Below the pieces are notes generated by a model, which saw only the letters and a program-made list of their open reading frames with translations, had not been told where the DNA came from and did not search any database. From Candidatus Gastranaerophilales bacterium (GTDB lineage: Bacteria; Cyanobacteriota; Vampirovibrionia; Gastranaerophilales; Gastranaerophilaceae), in NCBI GenBank assembly GCA_944325155.1, contig CALUYY010000002.1, positions 62,001 to 126,000 of the forward strand: a DNA stretch of 64,000 nt, written 5' to 3'. Of this stretch, positions 45,030 to 53,956 are shown one piece after another. Both the position numbers and the translations under genes were made by a program. Positions within the stretch are counted from its first letter, which is position 1. Every line of letters starts with the position of its first letter.

Positions 45030-45133
45030 GAAATTGCTTTTTATTTGATTATGAAATAATAATTTTTTTTAGTCAAGCGCCCCAAAACTTAAGTTTTATG
45101 CTATTATTTTCTTATTATTATAGTGAGGTATTA

Positions 45134-46441
45134 ATGAGGATTACGGTCATAGGCACCGGTTATGTCGGGCTTGTTGTCGGAGCTTGTTTGTCCGAGATGG
45201 GAAACGATGTAATTTGTGTTGATAACAATAAAGAAAAACTTGAACAGATTAAAAAAGGAATAATCCCCATATATGAACCGGGATTGGAAGAATTAATCAA
45301 AGTAAACGTTAATGAAAACAGATTAACTTTTACGGATAATCTTAAATATGCGGTTCAAAATTCTCTCGTATGCTATATAGCAGTCGGAACTCCTCAGGGT
45401 GAAGACGGCTCTGCCGATTTAAAATATGTTTATCAGGTGGCGGAAAGCATAGGTGAATCAATTAACGAATACAAAGTAATCGTTGATAAATCAACCGTGC
45501 CCGTTGGAACCGCTGATAAAGTAACGGAAATCATTAAATCAAAAACAAATATTGAATTTGATGTGGTATCAAACCCCGAATTTTTAAAACAGGGTGCCGC
45601 CGTTGATGATTTTCTCAAACCGGACAGAGTAATCATCGGTTCAAATTCCAAAAAAGCAACAGACATTATGCAGGAACTCTACGCTCCTTTTTTAAGAACG
45701 GGAAATCCCGTTATTGTTATGGATGTTAAATCCGCAGAAATGACCAAATATGCCGCAAATTCTTTTCTTGCGGTAAAAATTTCTTATGCAAACGAAATTG
45801 CAAATATTTGTGAAAAAGTAGGTGCCGATGCGGAGATGGTAAGAATCGGTATGTGCTCCGATAAAAGAATAGGAACACAATTTCTTTTCCCCGGTCTCGG
45901 TTACGGCGGAAGCTGTTTTCCTAAAGACGTTAAAGCATTAATTAAAACCGCAAAAGATTTTAATTGCGATTCAAGCCTTCTTGAATCGGCGGATATCGTA
46001 AACAAAAAACAAAGAATGCTTTTTGTGAATAAAATCTTAAATTATTACAATAACGATATTAAAGATAAAACTTTTGCAATCTGGGGTCTTGCTTTTAAAC
46101 CCAAAACAAACGATATGAGAGAAGCTCCTTCAATTACAATTATAAACGAACTTTTAAATAAAGGGGCTAAAATTAAAGCGTATGACCCCAAAGCATTTGA
46201 TCTTGCAAAGTTAATCTTCGGTGATAAAATCACATATTCAAAAAATGCATACGATGCTTTAATTGATTCAAATGCACTTTTATTGTTAACCGAATGGAAC
46301 GAATTTCGCCGTCCGGATTTTGACAGAATAAAATCATTATTAAAAACCCCCGTTATTTTTGACGGAAGAAACCAATACGATTCAAACCGTCTTAAAAACA
46401 AAGGGTTTAGTTATTTTTGTGTCGGGAAGAAATCTTTTTAA
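45134..46441 (+). CDS. ugd: UDP-glucose 6-dehydrogenase
   Basis: 435 residues from the ATG with TGAGG 5 bases upstream; an upstream extension of the frame runs through the tRNA and is not coding. Oxidises UDP-glucose to UDP-glucuronate with 2 NAD+, for capsule or surface sugars. N-terminal Rossmann motif ITVIGTGYVGLVVGACLSE, YIAVGTPQGEDGSADL, the conserved PVGTADKVTEII, and the catalytic Cys in GLGYGGSCFPKDVKAL (about 255-270), then a C-terminal Rossmann domain AIWGLAFKPKTNDMREAPS. The acetyltransferase gene begins right after its stop. Confidence 0.97.
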   Translation: MRITVIGTGYVGLVVGACLSEMGNDVICVDNNKEKLEQIKKGIIPIYEPGLEELIKVNVNENRLTFTDNLKYAVQNSLVCYIAVGTPQGEDGSADLKYVYQVAESIGESINEYKVIVDKSTVPVGTADKVTEIIKSKTNIEFDVVSNPEFLKQGAAVDDFLKPDRVIIGSNSKKATDIMQELYAPFLRTGNPVIVMDVKSAEMTKYAANSFLAVKISYANEIANICEKVGADAEMVRIGMCSDKRIGTQFLFPGLGYGGSCFPKDVKALIKTAKDFNCDSSLLESADIVNKKQRMLFVNKILNYYNNDIKDKTFAIWGLAFKPKTNDMREAPSITIINELLNKGAKIKAYDPKAFDLAKLIFGDKITYSKNAYDALIDSNALLLLTEWNEFRRPDFDRIKSLLKTPVIFDGRNQYDSNRLKNKGFSYFCVGKKSF

Positions 46442-46453
46442 ATGGAAGGGGTT

Positions 46454-47038
46454 ATGAGCGAAAAAGAAAAAATGCTGAAAGGACTTCTCTATCTTGCCGA
46501 TTTAGATGATGAACTTTTATCGGAGAGAAACCGTGCAAAAGATTTATGTTTTGAATTTAACAATTTAAAGCCGTCTGATGAAGAAAACAAGAAAATAATC
46601 ATCAAGAAGCTTTTCAAAAGTACAAAAGAAAATTTTCTTATCCAGCCTTATTTTTGGTGTGATTACGGGTATAATATCGAAATCGGCCGGAATTTTTTTG
46701 CAAACCACGGACTTGTAATTTTAGATTGCGCTCCCGTTAAATTCGGCGATAATGTCTTTATTGCGCCAAATTGCGGCTTTTATACGGCGGGACATCCGAT
46801 AGATAAAGAGGACAGAAGAAAATTTCTTGAATATGCAATGCCGATAAATGTCGGCGATGATGTTTGGGTCGGCGGAAATGTTTGTGTTATGCCGGGGGTA
46901 AATATCGGGAATAATGTTATAATAGGAGCAGGCTCCGTTGTTACAAAGGATATCCCTGATGATACCGTTGCATACGGAAACCCTTGCAGACCGATAAGAA
47001 AAATTACCCTTGAAGATAAGTTTAAGTATAAAAGATAA
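46454..47038 (+). CDS. Hexapeptide-repeat sugar O-acetyltransferase (maltose/galactoside type)
   Basis: 194 residues. Left-handed parallel beta-helix acetyltransferase of the LacA/Maa group, using acetyl-CoA. The N-terminal helical domain (EKMLKGLLYLADLDDELLSE) is typical of Maa; the repeat region includes NHGLVILDCAPVKFGDNVFI, the catalytic His in FYTAGHPID (about 107-115), and IGAGSVVTKDIPDDTVAYGNP at the end. An ATG directly after ugd is possible, but GGAAGGGG fits the ATG 12 bases later. It probably shares the ugd transcript; its sugar target is unknown. Confidence 0.92.
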   Translation: MSEKEKMLKGLLYLADLDDELLSERNRAKDLCFEFNNLKPSDEENKKIIIKKLFKSTKENFLIQPYFWCDYGYNIEIGRNFFANHGLVILDCAPVKFGDNVFIAPNCGFYTAGHPIDKEDRRKFLEYAMPINVGDDVWVGGNVCVMPGVNIGNNVIIGAGSVVTKDIPDDTVAYGNPCRPIRKITLEDKFKYKR

Positions 47039-47054
47039 TCGGAGTTTATATGGT

Positions 47055-47597
47055 ATGAAAAAAATTTTGGTTTTAACGGGAAGCCCGAGAAAAAACGGTA
47101 ATTCTGAGGCTCTTGCGGACGCTTTTATTGAAGGTGCGCAATCAAAAGGAAACAGTGTTTTTAAGTTTGAATGCGCAAATAAAAATATCCGTACATGTAT
47201 TGCATGTAATACCTGTTATTCAACAGGGAAAGCTTGTACATTAGATGATGATTTTAATGAACTTCCGCCTTATTTAAAAGAAGCGGATGTTGTTGTTTTT
47301 GCATGTCCTTTGTATTGGTTCACTTTTCCCGCTTCGATTAAACTTGTGATAGATAAATTTTATGCACTTTTAATAGGGAATGTCGACATTTCAAAAAAAG
47401 ACGCTTATCTTCTTGTCTGCGGGGAAGATATTAACATTAACGCCTTTGACGGCATAATTTTAACTTATAAACAGCTTGTAAATTATCTTGATTGGGAAGA
47501 TAAAGGACAAATTATCGTACCAAATGTCAGAAAAATCGGCGATATTAATACTTCAAGCGCAATAATTCAGGCAAAAGAAATGGGTGAAAACGTATAA
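47055..47597 (+). CDS. Flavodoxin-fold NAD(P)H-dependent oxidoreductase
   Basis: 180 residues. FMN-binding flavoprotein of the NADPH-dependent FMN reductase/iron-sulphur flavoprotein superfamily: the FMN phosphate loop LTGSPRKNGNSEALADAF (about 6-23), CIACNTCYSTGKACTLDDDF (about 45-64, a cysteine cluster that could hold an Fe-S centre or disulphide), and FACPLYWFTFPASIKLVIDK (about 79-98). The electron acceptor is unknown. Third gene after ugd; a strong terminator overlaps its stop codon. Confidence 0.88.
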   Translation: MKKILVLTGSPRKNGNSEALADAFIEGAQSKGNSVFKFECANKNIRTCIACNTCYSTGKACTLDDDFNELPPYLKEADVVVFACPLYWFTFPASIKLVIDKFYALLIGNVDISKKDAYLLVCGEDININAFDGIILTYKQLVNYLDWEDKGQIIVPNVRKIGDINTSSAIIQAKEMGENV

Positions 47598-47620
47598 AAC
47601 GGGGGATTATCCCCCGTTTT
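47596..47620. terminator. Bidirectional terminator between flavoprotein and ferritin genes
   Basis: Perfect 10-base stem AAAACGGGGG/CCCCCGTTTT with a 5-base loop; convergent genes on both sides. Confidence 0.94.
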
Positions 47621-47624
47621 CAAA

Positions 47625-48134
47625 TTAGCCTATAACCGGCTGAACAAAAGTTCTTGCCGCAAGTTCTTTATCAAGTGCATAAAGTGCGTGTTTGTCATCG
47701 CCTATCATTTTTAATTGCGCCAAAACTCCGCCGACGTTTGCTTCTTCTTCAACCTGTTCTTTTAAATACCAGTTTAGAAAAATTATTGCAGCTCTGTCTT
47801 TAACTTCTTCCGCAACGTCCATCAAAGCATTTATTCTGGAAGTTACATATTCTTCATGTTTTAATACATGTTCAAAAACTTTTAAGGGCGATTCCCAGTT
47901 TGTTTCGGGTTTTTCAATTGCTTCAAGTTCAATTTTTCCCCCGCGTTCCAATACATAATCAAACATGCCCATAGCGTGCGCATGTTCTTCTTGAACCTGC
48001 ACATCCATCCAGTTTACAAAACCGTTTAAATTTAAATTTGCAAAGTATGCTTTCATTGATAAATAAAGATATTCGGAATATAACTCTTTATTTATCTGGT
48101 CCAAAAAGGCTTTTTCCATTTTTTCGCTTATCAT
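47625..48134 (-). CDS. ftnA: Bacterial non-haem ferritin
   Basis: 169 residues. Iron-storage 24-mer subunit: oxidises Fe(II) and stores it as a mineral. Four-helix bundle with ferroxidase ligands: Glu in NKELYSEYLYLSMKAYF (about 15-31), the Glu/His pair in VQVQEEHAHAMGMFDYV (about 46-62), Glu near 94 and Gln/Glu in WYLKEQVEEEANVGG (about 122-136). The length is normal for FtnA-type ferritin. AGGA precedes the ATG; single-gene transcript. Confidence 0.95.
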   Translation of the reverse strand: MISEKMEKAFLDQINKELYSEYLYLSMKAYFANLNLNGFVNWMDVQVQEEHAHAMGMFDYVLERGGKIELEAIEKPETNWESPLKVFEHVLKHEEYVTSRINALMDVAEEVKDRAAIIFLNWYLKEQVEEEANVGGVLAQLKMIGDDKHALYALDKELAARTFVQPVIG

Positions 48135-48199
48135 AAAACTGTCCTTTCTAAAAACTGTTTTTATAAAGGTATTTTATAACAAAACGCAATAATTATAAA

Positions 48200-50098
48200 T
48201 TATTTTATTATATTCGCCCGTAAATTTTCCGCTTTGTACAGTCTTGCAAAAAAGCATGCCGTATGTTGAACCGAATCAACTCTTACAATCTGGTTAACGG
48301 AGCCGAATTTTATTGCATGAAGAGCTTTTTCGGGGTTTTTATGCCCGTAGTTATTAATTTCCGATATATATTGCTGCATATGCCCCAGTGCAGCAGTTTT
48401 ACAGGCAGATAAAATTTTATCGGCTTCGTTTTTATAATCAAGTTTGTTTGCAAGAAAATATGCAGCTAAAAGCCCTTCGCACCTTGCGCCGCTTAAGTGA
48501 TAATAATCTCCGTAATTATTTGCCCAGAAGCCGCCTTCATAGTCAATATACGGCGTTTCACCTTTTTTATACATCATTTCAATCATTGCTTTTGCATCAT
48601 TTAATACAAAATCAATATCTTCTTTTTCAATAAAACCTTTGCAATCCGCCCATTCATTAATTGCCTGCATAAGCCATGCGTCTGAAGGCAGTTTTGTGAA
48701 AAGTTCGCTGTAATATTTGGGTCTTTCAACAATTATCCACTGAACCGCTTTTTTACATTTTTGTATAACTTCTTTTTTTAATTCTTCGTTTTTGTCATAT
48801 CTGTTTGCAAAAAGCGCAAGCCCTAAAAGCGCTTCACCGGGGTAGAAGAAAGTAAAAGTATTTTTTCTTTGCTCAAACGTCATATTCAGTATCGGCTTGC
48901 CGCCGTTAAAGTTCGGGATTGTGTAATAATTTAAAAACTCTCCGTTATCCATAATTCTTGATAACAGGTGCCTTGTGTATGCTTCAATGTATCTGTCATA
49001 GTTTTTATCTTTGCAGATACTGTGGTTTAGCATTAATGCTATAAGCGCAAGCCCCGCCCCGCCCAGCTTTATTCTGCCTTCATCATTTACGTAGGCCGCT
49101 TCTCTTCCTTTGGTGTCTTTATGGAATTTTGTTGCTTTTTCAACTATGTAATCTATGCTTCGTTTTATAAAGCTTAGATATTCTTTGTCATTACTTATTT
49201 CATACGCTTCAATTAAAGATATAATTCCGCCGCAGTGTCTTAATTCATTGTAATATAAATCGGGCGGTCTTCTTTTCGGATGTTCCGGGTCAATATAGTT
49301 ATCGGGTACGGGGTTGTAGTGGTATAAAAATCTGTTATCTTCCCGCATATTGTCCGTAACCCATTTGTTTGACTTTTGCACCATATCATAAATGGTGTGA
49401 TAGCTGAATTCTTTATATAAAATATTTCCCCGATATAATGGATAAACATCCGTTTTATAGCTTACAAACGCTCTTGATTTAAAAAGAAAACACTTTATAT
49501 CTTCAAGATTTTTTAACATCTGGATTTTATCAAGCGCTTTTGTATCTTTATTTCCGATATTAAGTCTTGAAGCAAGTTTTGCAAGAATTGAATTTAAACC
49601 CGTTACTGCGGTAGTTGTGCAATCTGTCGGTGTCCATATAACGGAACTGTTGTTATATTGGATTTCTATTCCGGTTATTCCTGGTTCAAATCTGTTCTTA
49701 TCAAAACTGCCGCCCGAGTGAAGTTCTTTTATGTCGACTTCTTCTCTGTCATACGTCCATTCAAGAAGAATTCTTGTCTTATCGTGGTTTTTGATATCAA
49801 AATTTTTAAATGCAGGGTTTTGCCTTATTTTTTGTATTGTATAATTAACCGTTGCTTCAAAATCTTTTCTTTTTCTTATTCCGGTTTTAATTTTTTGAAT
49901 ATAAGGAGATAAAAGCGTGATATAAAAAAGCTGATTTTTTTCTTTAAAATCAACAATTTCATCCAATTCAAGACCGGATAATATGACGGGCTTTCCCGTA
50001 ATCAAAGACTCTCTTATTTTAAGCATTAAATCATAAATATCAGAAAAGTCTTTTTTATAATAACTTCTTTCTTTTTCGTTAGCTTCCGATAAATTCAT
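48200..50098 (-). CDS. Unknown 632-residue protein, alpha/alpha-toroid-like C-terminal half
   Basis: Not assigned to a named family. The N-terminal third (about 1-210) resembles AMMECR1-type sequence in style: SGLELDEIVDFKEKNQ, TLLSPYIQKIK, and TPTDCTTTAVTGLNSILAKLA. The C-terminal two thirds look like an alpha/alpha toroid of the kind found in six-hairpin glycosidases: repeated helical pairs, HCGGIISLIEAYE, TFFYPGEALLGLALFANRY, DAWLMQAINEWA, GGFWANNYGDYYHLSGARCEGLLAAY. Glycan processing is a guess from fold style. No signal peptide. The ATG is preferred over an upstream TTG; there is no Shine-Dalgarno and a promoter abuts the start codon. Confidence 0.7.
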   Translation of the reverse strand: MNLSEANEKERSYYKKDFSDIYDLMLKIRESLITGKPVILSGLELDEIVDFKEKNQLFYITLLSPYIQKIKTGIRKRKDFEATVNYTIQKIRQNPAFKNFDIKNHDKTRILLEWTYDREEVDIKELHSGGSFDKNRFEPGITGIEIQYNNSSVIWTPTDCTTTAVTGLNSILAKLASRLNIGNKDTKALDKIQMLKNLEDIKCFLFKSRAFVSYKTDVYPLYRGNILYKEFSYHTIYDMVQKSNKWVTDNMREDNRFLYHYNPVPDNYIDPEHPKRRPPDLYYNELRHCGGIISLIEAYEISNDKEYLSFIKRSIDYIVEKATKFHKDTKGREAAYVNDEGRIKLGGAGLALIALMLNHSICKDKNYDRYIEAYTRHLLSRIMDNGEFLNYYTIPNFNGGKPILNMTFEQRKNTFTFFYPGEALLGLALFANRYDKNEELKKEVIQKCKKAVQWIIVERPKYYSELFTKLPSDAWLMQAINEWADCKGFIEKEDIDFVLNDAKAMIEMMYKKGETPYIDYEGGFWANNYGDYYHLSGARCEGLLAAYFLANKLDYKNEADKILSACKTAALGHMQQYISEINNYGHKNPEKALHAIKFGSVNQIVRVDSVQHTACFFARLYKAENLRANIIK

Positions 50099-50134
50099 TG
50101 TTTGATTATAGCATATCTTACGCCAAAATGACAA
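50099..50134 (-). promoter_or_regulatory. Full promoter abutting the start codon (predicted leaderless mRNA)
   Basis: TTGTCA (50129-50134), 18-base spacer ending TGC, TATAAT (50105-50110), six bases, then ATG on the minus strand. The clearest of the leaderless arrangements, with -35, extended -10 and no Shine-Dalgarno. Confidence 0.7.
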
Positions 50135-50155
50135 ATTAACGTATTAAATTAAATC

Positions 50156-50228
50156 TGGAGCGTAGGGGATTCGAACCCCTGACCTCAACACTGCCAGTGT
50201 TGCGCGCTACCAACTGCGCCAACGCCCC
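50156..50228 (-). tRNA. tRNA-Ala (anticodon GGC)
   Basis: 73-base cloverleaf: acceptor GGGGCGT/ACGCTCC with the alanine identity wobble G3-U70, anticodon arm CAACA-CTGGCAG-TGTTG with GGC, T arm AGGGG-TTCGAAT-CCCCT, discriminator A. Confidence 0.97.
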
Positions 50229-50287
50229 ATGAAAGCTCTTTTTTTATTTTATAACAAAAATATTTTTTGTACGTTTTTATAAAAAAT

Positions 50288-51480
50288 ATGAAAATATCAA
50301 ACGCATATTGCCCTAATTATAATAATTTTCTTTATGCTCCAAGTAACCGTACTAATTTTGCGGGACTTACAAAACCTATGCAAAAACAGGTTTTTATTGA
50401 TCCTAAAGTTTATCAAAATTATTTTATTCCCTTCTCCGTTAATTCCGGTAAAAATATTGCGGGCGAATTGCCTGAAGAATTTATTGAAGCTTTTAAAAAA
50501 ACTTCTTCAACTGATGAAATAAAATTAAAAATCAATACTTTGCTAAATACTTTTCCGCTGCCGCAAATGTTTTATCCGAAGCGGAAATAAAAGGAAAAAG
50601 AATTGCAGGTAATTTTTGCGTCAAAGATTTTATGGATAAAGATACGGGCATTTTGCATACTCCGGGGCAGGCATATTATTTTTCTGAAGACTTTTACGGT
50701 GTAAATTCCCTCACCGATGAAGAAATAAAACCCTTTTTAAATTCCGCTTCAAAAATTCTTACCCGTGGGTTTAAAGAAACCGGCTTAATTTCCGATAAAG
50801 GAACAATAAATGTTTCATATTCCGGCTACGGTTCCTATGGAAATGTCTATAATATTGAATTTTTAGATAATAACGGCTCAAAAATTTTCCACGATAAAAC
50901 TCTTAAAGTATATAAAAATCCGGATATTGAAAAAGAAATGGCAAGGGAATTTGCAAAAAGAATTGTTGATTATTATAAAACCCTCTCTTTTGAAGAATAC
51001 TTAGCCCCTCTTATCAGACAGTATTATAACGATAAAATCCGCTCATATCCGGATTTGTCTTTTGATGAAGCAAAAAGCCTGTTTATTCAAAAATTTAGAA
51101 ATCTTTATAAAAAATATTATGATGAAGCAAAATCCGTTTCGGTTGATGAATTTGTGGAAAAATATTATACAATGGATAAATCAATTCCTTATCACGGTCT
51201 TTTTGCCGAAGCTAACCGTGCCATATTTTTAAAACACAAGTTTCCCGACATTAAAAATTCAAATTATGTTGAACCTTTTTTCTTTGATTTGAAAAACGGA
51301 TTTGCATTGTTTGAAACATCTGATACAGAGCTTTTGAAGCCGAAATTTGAACTTCCTCTTGATGAAGCCGGGCTTAAAAATCAAGACCTTCTTTTAAATG
51401 AGGACAATATCGTTTTTGACAGAGTGGTTGATTACGGCGGAATTGTACCCGTTGACGAATCAAAGATGTATTATCCCTGA
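50288..51480 (+). pseudogene. Frameshifted unknown gene with NFAG motif
   Basis: The first frame (MKISNAYCPNYNNF...TNFAGLTKPM) runs to a stop at 50590. The second frame is protein-like from about 50550, including SAAANVLSEAEIKGKRIAGN, and continues to 51480, ending DESKMYYP. The two join naturally if one T is restored in the TTTT run near 50550-50554, giving about 397 residues. The downstream part has GYGSYGNVYNIEF, a glycine-loop style like a kinase or pseudokinase nucleotide site, then a long helical region and DNIVFDRVVDYGG. No function assigned. A sequencing error, real decay or frameshifting are all possible; no canonical slippery heptamer is seen. Confidence 0.65.
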
Positions 51481-52388
51481 TGAGAATACATTACCACGTT
51501 TTTGGAATTGTCATTATCTTTTTTATCCGTAAAATTATCTTTTATTTTTGTTGCAAAATGTGCTGCCGCCGCAACACTTGCAGCTGCTGCGATATATGAA
51601 ATATATGCGATTTTATTTCCTTTTGATACTTTTTTTGCAATATCGGGAGATAACATCTGTTTTGCCCAGGCATTGCCTCTTATTGTTGCCATTCCTTCTT
51701 CGGCCAATACCGGAACCATTGATAAAAACGCAAGTTTGCCCGAGTTTTCTCTTACAAAGTTTTTGGCTTTTTGTGCGCCTGTAAGTTCTCCGTTTGCATT
51801 ATCCGACGGTTTTGAAGATTTTGTCAGCGCACAGAACAGTGCAAGTCCCGCTCCGATTACCATTGCGGGTCCTCTCATCCCTTGAACCGCTTTCCAGAAT
51901 TTTGAACTGTTTGCATTATATGCATGACCTATTTCATGGAATATTGCCGTCGGAAGCTTATCCATATTACATACTACTTCGTTTTTAAACATTCTTCCGC
52001 CGCCGACCATTTTTGTGCCGTTCAGTCCGCCGAAAAATGCATTCTTGCCTTTTGCCGTTGCATAAATCGGATTCAACATTTCTTTTAATTTATCGGGCAT
52101 TGTAGAAAAATCCAGACCTGCATTTTTAAAATCATTTAATTTTACGCCTTTTTGTGTTAAGCCGGTTGTATCCAGCACATTTTTAGCAGCCGTTTTTATA
52201 TTCTCTTTTTGAAAATTGTCCAATCCTTTTGCCGAATTTGTTAAACCTTTTATTGCTAATAATGACGGCGGAACGGCTGCCAGCGCAATGCCTTGTGAGG
52301 CGGCAATTGCCGCAAGTGAACCTTTAGCGTCGCTTTTTTTATTATTTTGTTCAATACCGGCGGTTTTAATCATTGAAATATTTTCCAT
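51471..52388 (-). CDS. Multi-pass membrane protein with HEIGH zinc-protease motif
   Basis: 305 residues from an ATG with AAGGAAG upstream. Seen: an N-terminal hydrophobic stretch (about 24-47), LPTAIFHEIGHAYNANSS with HEIGH at 151-155, a hydrophobic segment 173-188, VLAEEGMATIRGNAWA (about 228-242) whose glutamates could be the third zinc ligand of a gluzincin, and a final Ala-rich membrane span (about 260-280). The family is unknown to me, but the HEXXH plus downstream Glu in a helix fits a membrane metalloprotease. Converges on the frameshifted gene, overlapping it by 10 bases. Confidence 0.75.
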   Translation of the reverse strand: MENISMIKTAGIEQNNKKSDAKGSLAAIAASQGIALAAVPPSLLAIKGLTNSAKGLDNFQKENIKTAAKNVLDTTGLTQKGVKLNDFKNAGLDFSTMPDKLKEMLNPIYATAKGKNAFFGGLNGTKMVGGGRMFKNEVVCNMDKLPTAIFHEIGHAYNANSSKFWKAVQGMRGPAMVIGAGLALFCALTKSSKPSDNANGELTGAQKAKNFVRENSGKLAFLSMVPVLAEEGMATIRGNAWAKQMLSPDIAKKVSKGNKIAYISYIAAAASVAAAAHFATKIKDNFTDKKDNDNSKNVVMYSHQG

Positions 52389-52490
52389 ACAACAAACTTC
52401 CTTATTTTTAAACACACATATATAAATAAATAAAATTTTTCTTTGGAGAAAAATTGTCTTATATCATATTTTTTGTTTACAAAAATTAAT

Positions 52491-52519
52491 AAAAAAATAA
52501 GCGGATTTACCGCTTATTT
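52491..52519 (-). terminator. Terminator of tRNA-Ser
   Basis: Perfect 10-base stem AAATAAGCGG/CCGCTTATTT with a 5-base loop and a run of seven A's on the + strand (T's in transcript), just after the tRNA 3' end. Confidence 0.88.
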
Positions 52520-52525
52520 AAAATC

Positions 52526-52613
52526 AGGAGAAGAAGGGATTCGAACCCTTGGTACGTTATTCACGTACGACGGTTTTCAAGACCGCTCCGATCAACCACT
52601 CCGGCACTTCTCC
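52526..52613 (-). tRNA. tRNA-Ser (anticodon TGA)
   Basis: 88-base class II tRNA: acceptor GGAGAAG/CTTCTCC, anticodon arm CGGTC-TTGAAAA-(C)CG with TGA, long variable arm with stem GTACGTGAATAACGTAC, T arm AAGGG-TTCGAAT-CCCTT. The base after the acceptor is T, where G73 is usual for serine tRNAs. Confidence 0.94.
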
Positions 52614-52695
52614 GTTTATTAATTTGTCCGTTTCTAATTATTATAGAAAAAAACTTATTTGTAAAGCCGATTTTTTATTCTAAACCGTTTGAACT

Positions 52696-52727
52696 AAAAA
52701 GCGCTTTTATAATCAAAAGCGCTTTTT
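52696..52727 (-). terminator. Terminator of the OmpH-like gene
   Basis: Perfect 13-base stem AAAAAGCGCTTTT/AAAAGCGCTTTTT, 14 bases after the stop codon. Confidence 0.92.
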
Positions 52728-52740
52728 AGAGTACACTTTT

Positions 52741-53187
52741 TTATTTTACCGCCGTAAAGTTCAATTTTTTAAGGACTTTATCCGTTATATCAATGCCGCC
52801 GTAAAATACAACTCTTGAATCAAGAACGGTGTCAATTTTGTTTTCCATTGCAACCTGTTTAATTGCGTTATTGATGGCTGTATCAATTTCCGCTTCTTTT
52901 TTCTGTCTGTATTTTTCAAGAGCATCTTGTTTTTGTGCAAATGCTCTTGCGGTCTGGTCTTCAAAGTTTTTCTTTTGTACGGCCGAACTTAATTTTTTAA
53001 ATTCTTTTTCTTTATCCAGAAGATATCTTTGAAGCTCGTTGGTTTTATCTTCCAATTCGCTCATGGCATTTTTTGCTTTTGAATAATTTGTTATAAGCTG
53101 TCTGTAATTAACGCTTCCTACCGTTTGTGCAAAAACCGGTGTTGTAATTACCAATGCCAGCAATAAAGCAATAATTTTGTTTCTCAT
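52741..53187 (-). CDS. OmpH/Skp-family periplasmic chaperone
   Basis: 148 residues. Signal peptide MRNKIIALLLALVITTPVFAQ, cleaved after FAQ or FA, then a VGSVNYRQLI strand, a long helical arm (about 35-105: AMSELEDKTNELQRYLLDKEKEFKKL) and a C-terminal strand DTVLDSRVVFYGGIDITDKVL. The latter is the family fingerprint ending ...D[IL]T..VL..L. Skp trimers hold unfolded outer-membrane proteins, so a diderm envelope is implied. Two ATGs are possible; the inner one has GAGG at proper spacing. Confidence 0.92.
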   Translation of the reverse strand: MRNKIIALLLALVITTPVFAQTVGSVNYRQLITNYSKAKNAMSELEDKTNELQRYLLDKEKEFKKLSSAVQKKNFEDQTARAFAQKQDALEKYRQKKEAEIDTAINNAIKQVAMENKIDTVLDSRVVFYGGIDITDKVLKKLNFTAVK

Positions 53188-53323
53188 AATAAACATCCTC
53201 TACCATTTTAAGATTGTTTGATTATATCAAACATTTAATTTTTAGTAAATAGTACAATTCGGCTTGATGTTTTATTGTTTTTATGCTTAATTTTAGTAAT
53301 ATTTCTAAATTTTCGGAGTTAAA

Positions 53324-53953
53324 ATGTCAAGAAACTATACCCAAAGAAAACCTTCCGAATATAACCTGTTCAGAACCGTTTTTACCTGGCTTACCTGTAA
53401 TTTGGTATACGGGCTTTATTATACATTGTTTTGCAACCTTAAAGTTATAGGGCGTCAAAATGTTCCCAAAAAAGGATTTTTTATTGTTGCTTCAAACCAT
53501 GTAAGCGCAATTGACCCTTTTTTGGTAGTTTTTGCAATAAGAAGAATTGCTGCCTATATGGCTAAAAAAGAACTTTTTGAAACAAGAGCGGGAAGAATTT
53601 TTTTAAATCTTTTGGGTGCTTTTGCGGTAAACAGGGAAAAACTTGAAGTTTCAACAATAAAAACCGCAATTGCCATAAAGCAAACCAATTGGGTGCTCGG
53701 ATTATTTCCCCAGGGTACAAGAGAAATTGACGGTAATATGGAGCATATTTCGCGCGGTTTTGCAGCTATCGCCAAAATTACAAAATCCGATATATTACCG
53801 GTTAAAATAACGGGTGCAACAAAAGAAGAAAGAAAGCCGTTTAAAGGAAATATGAAAATAATAATCGGAAAACCGATACCGTATAACGATGATACACACA
53901 AAATGGTTGATTTATGGATAAAGCAAATGTCCGAATTGGACAAGGGAGAATAG
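53324..53953 (+). CDS. 1-acyl-glycerol-3-phosphate acyltransferase (PlsC family), copy 1
   Basis: 209 residues. Adds an acyl chain to lysophosphatidate or a related lysolipid at the inner membrane. Catalytic NHVSAIDPF (HX4D, about 53-61), AKKELFETRAGRIF, the phosphate-binding block LFPQGTREIDG (about 127-137), and ILPVKITGA. An N-terminal hydrophobic anchor is present. The next gene, 3 bases downstream, is a paralogue. Confidence 0.94.
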   Translation: MSRNYTQRKPSEYNLFRTVFTWLTCNLVYGLYYTLFCNLKVIGRQNVPKKGFFIVASNHVSAIDPFLVVFAIRRIAAYMAKKELFETRAGRIFLNLLGAFAVNREKLEVSTIKTAIAIKQTNWVLGLFPQGTREIDGNMEHISRGFAAIAKITKSDILPVKITGATKEERKPFKGNMKIIIGKPIPYNDDTHKMVDLWIKQMSELDKGE

Positions 53954-53956
53954 CTT

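Noticed and set aside
44894-45133. 80-codon N-terminal extension of ugd
   Set aside because: The extension translates the tRNA-Leu gene and terminator; the Rossmann start MRITVIGTGYVG with its own ribosome site marks the true beginning.
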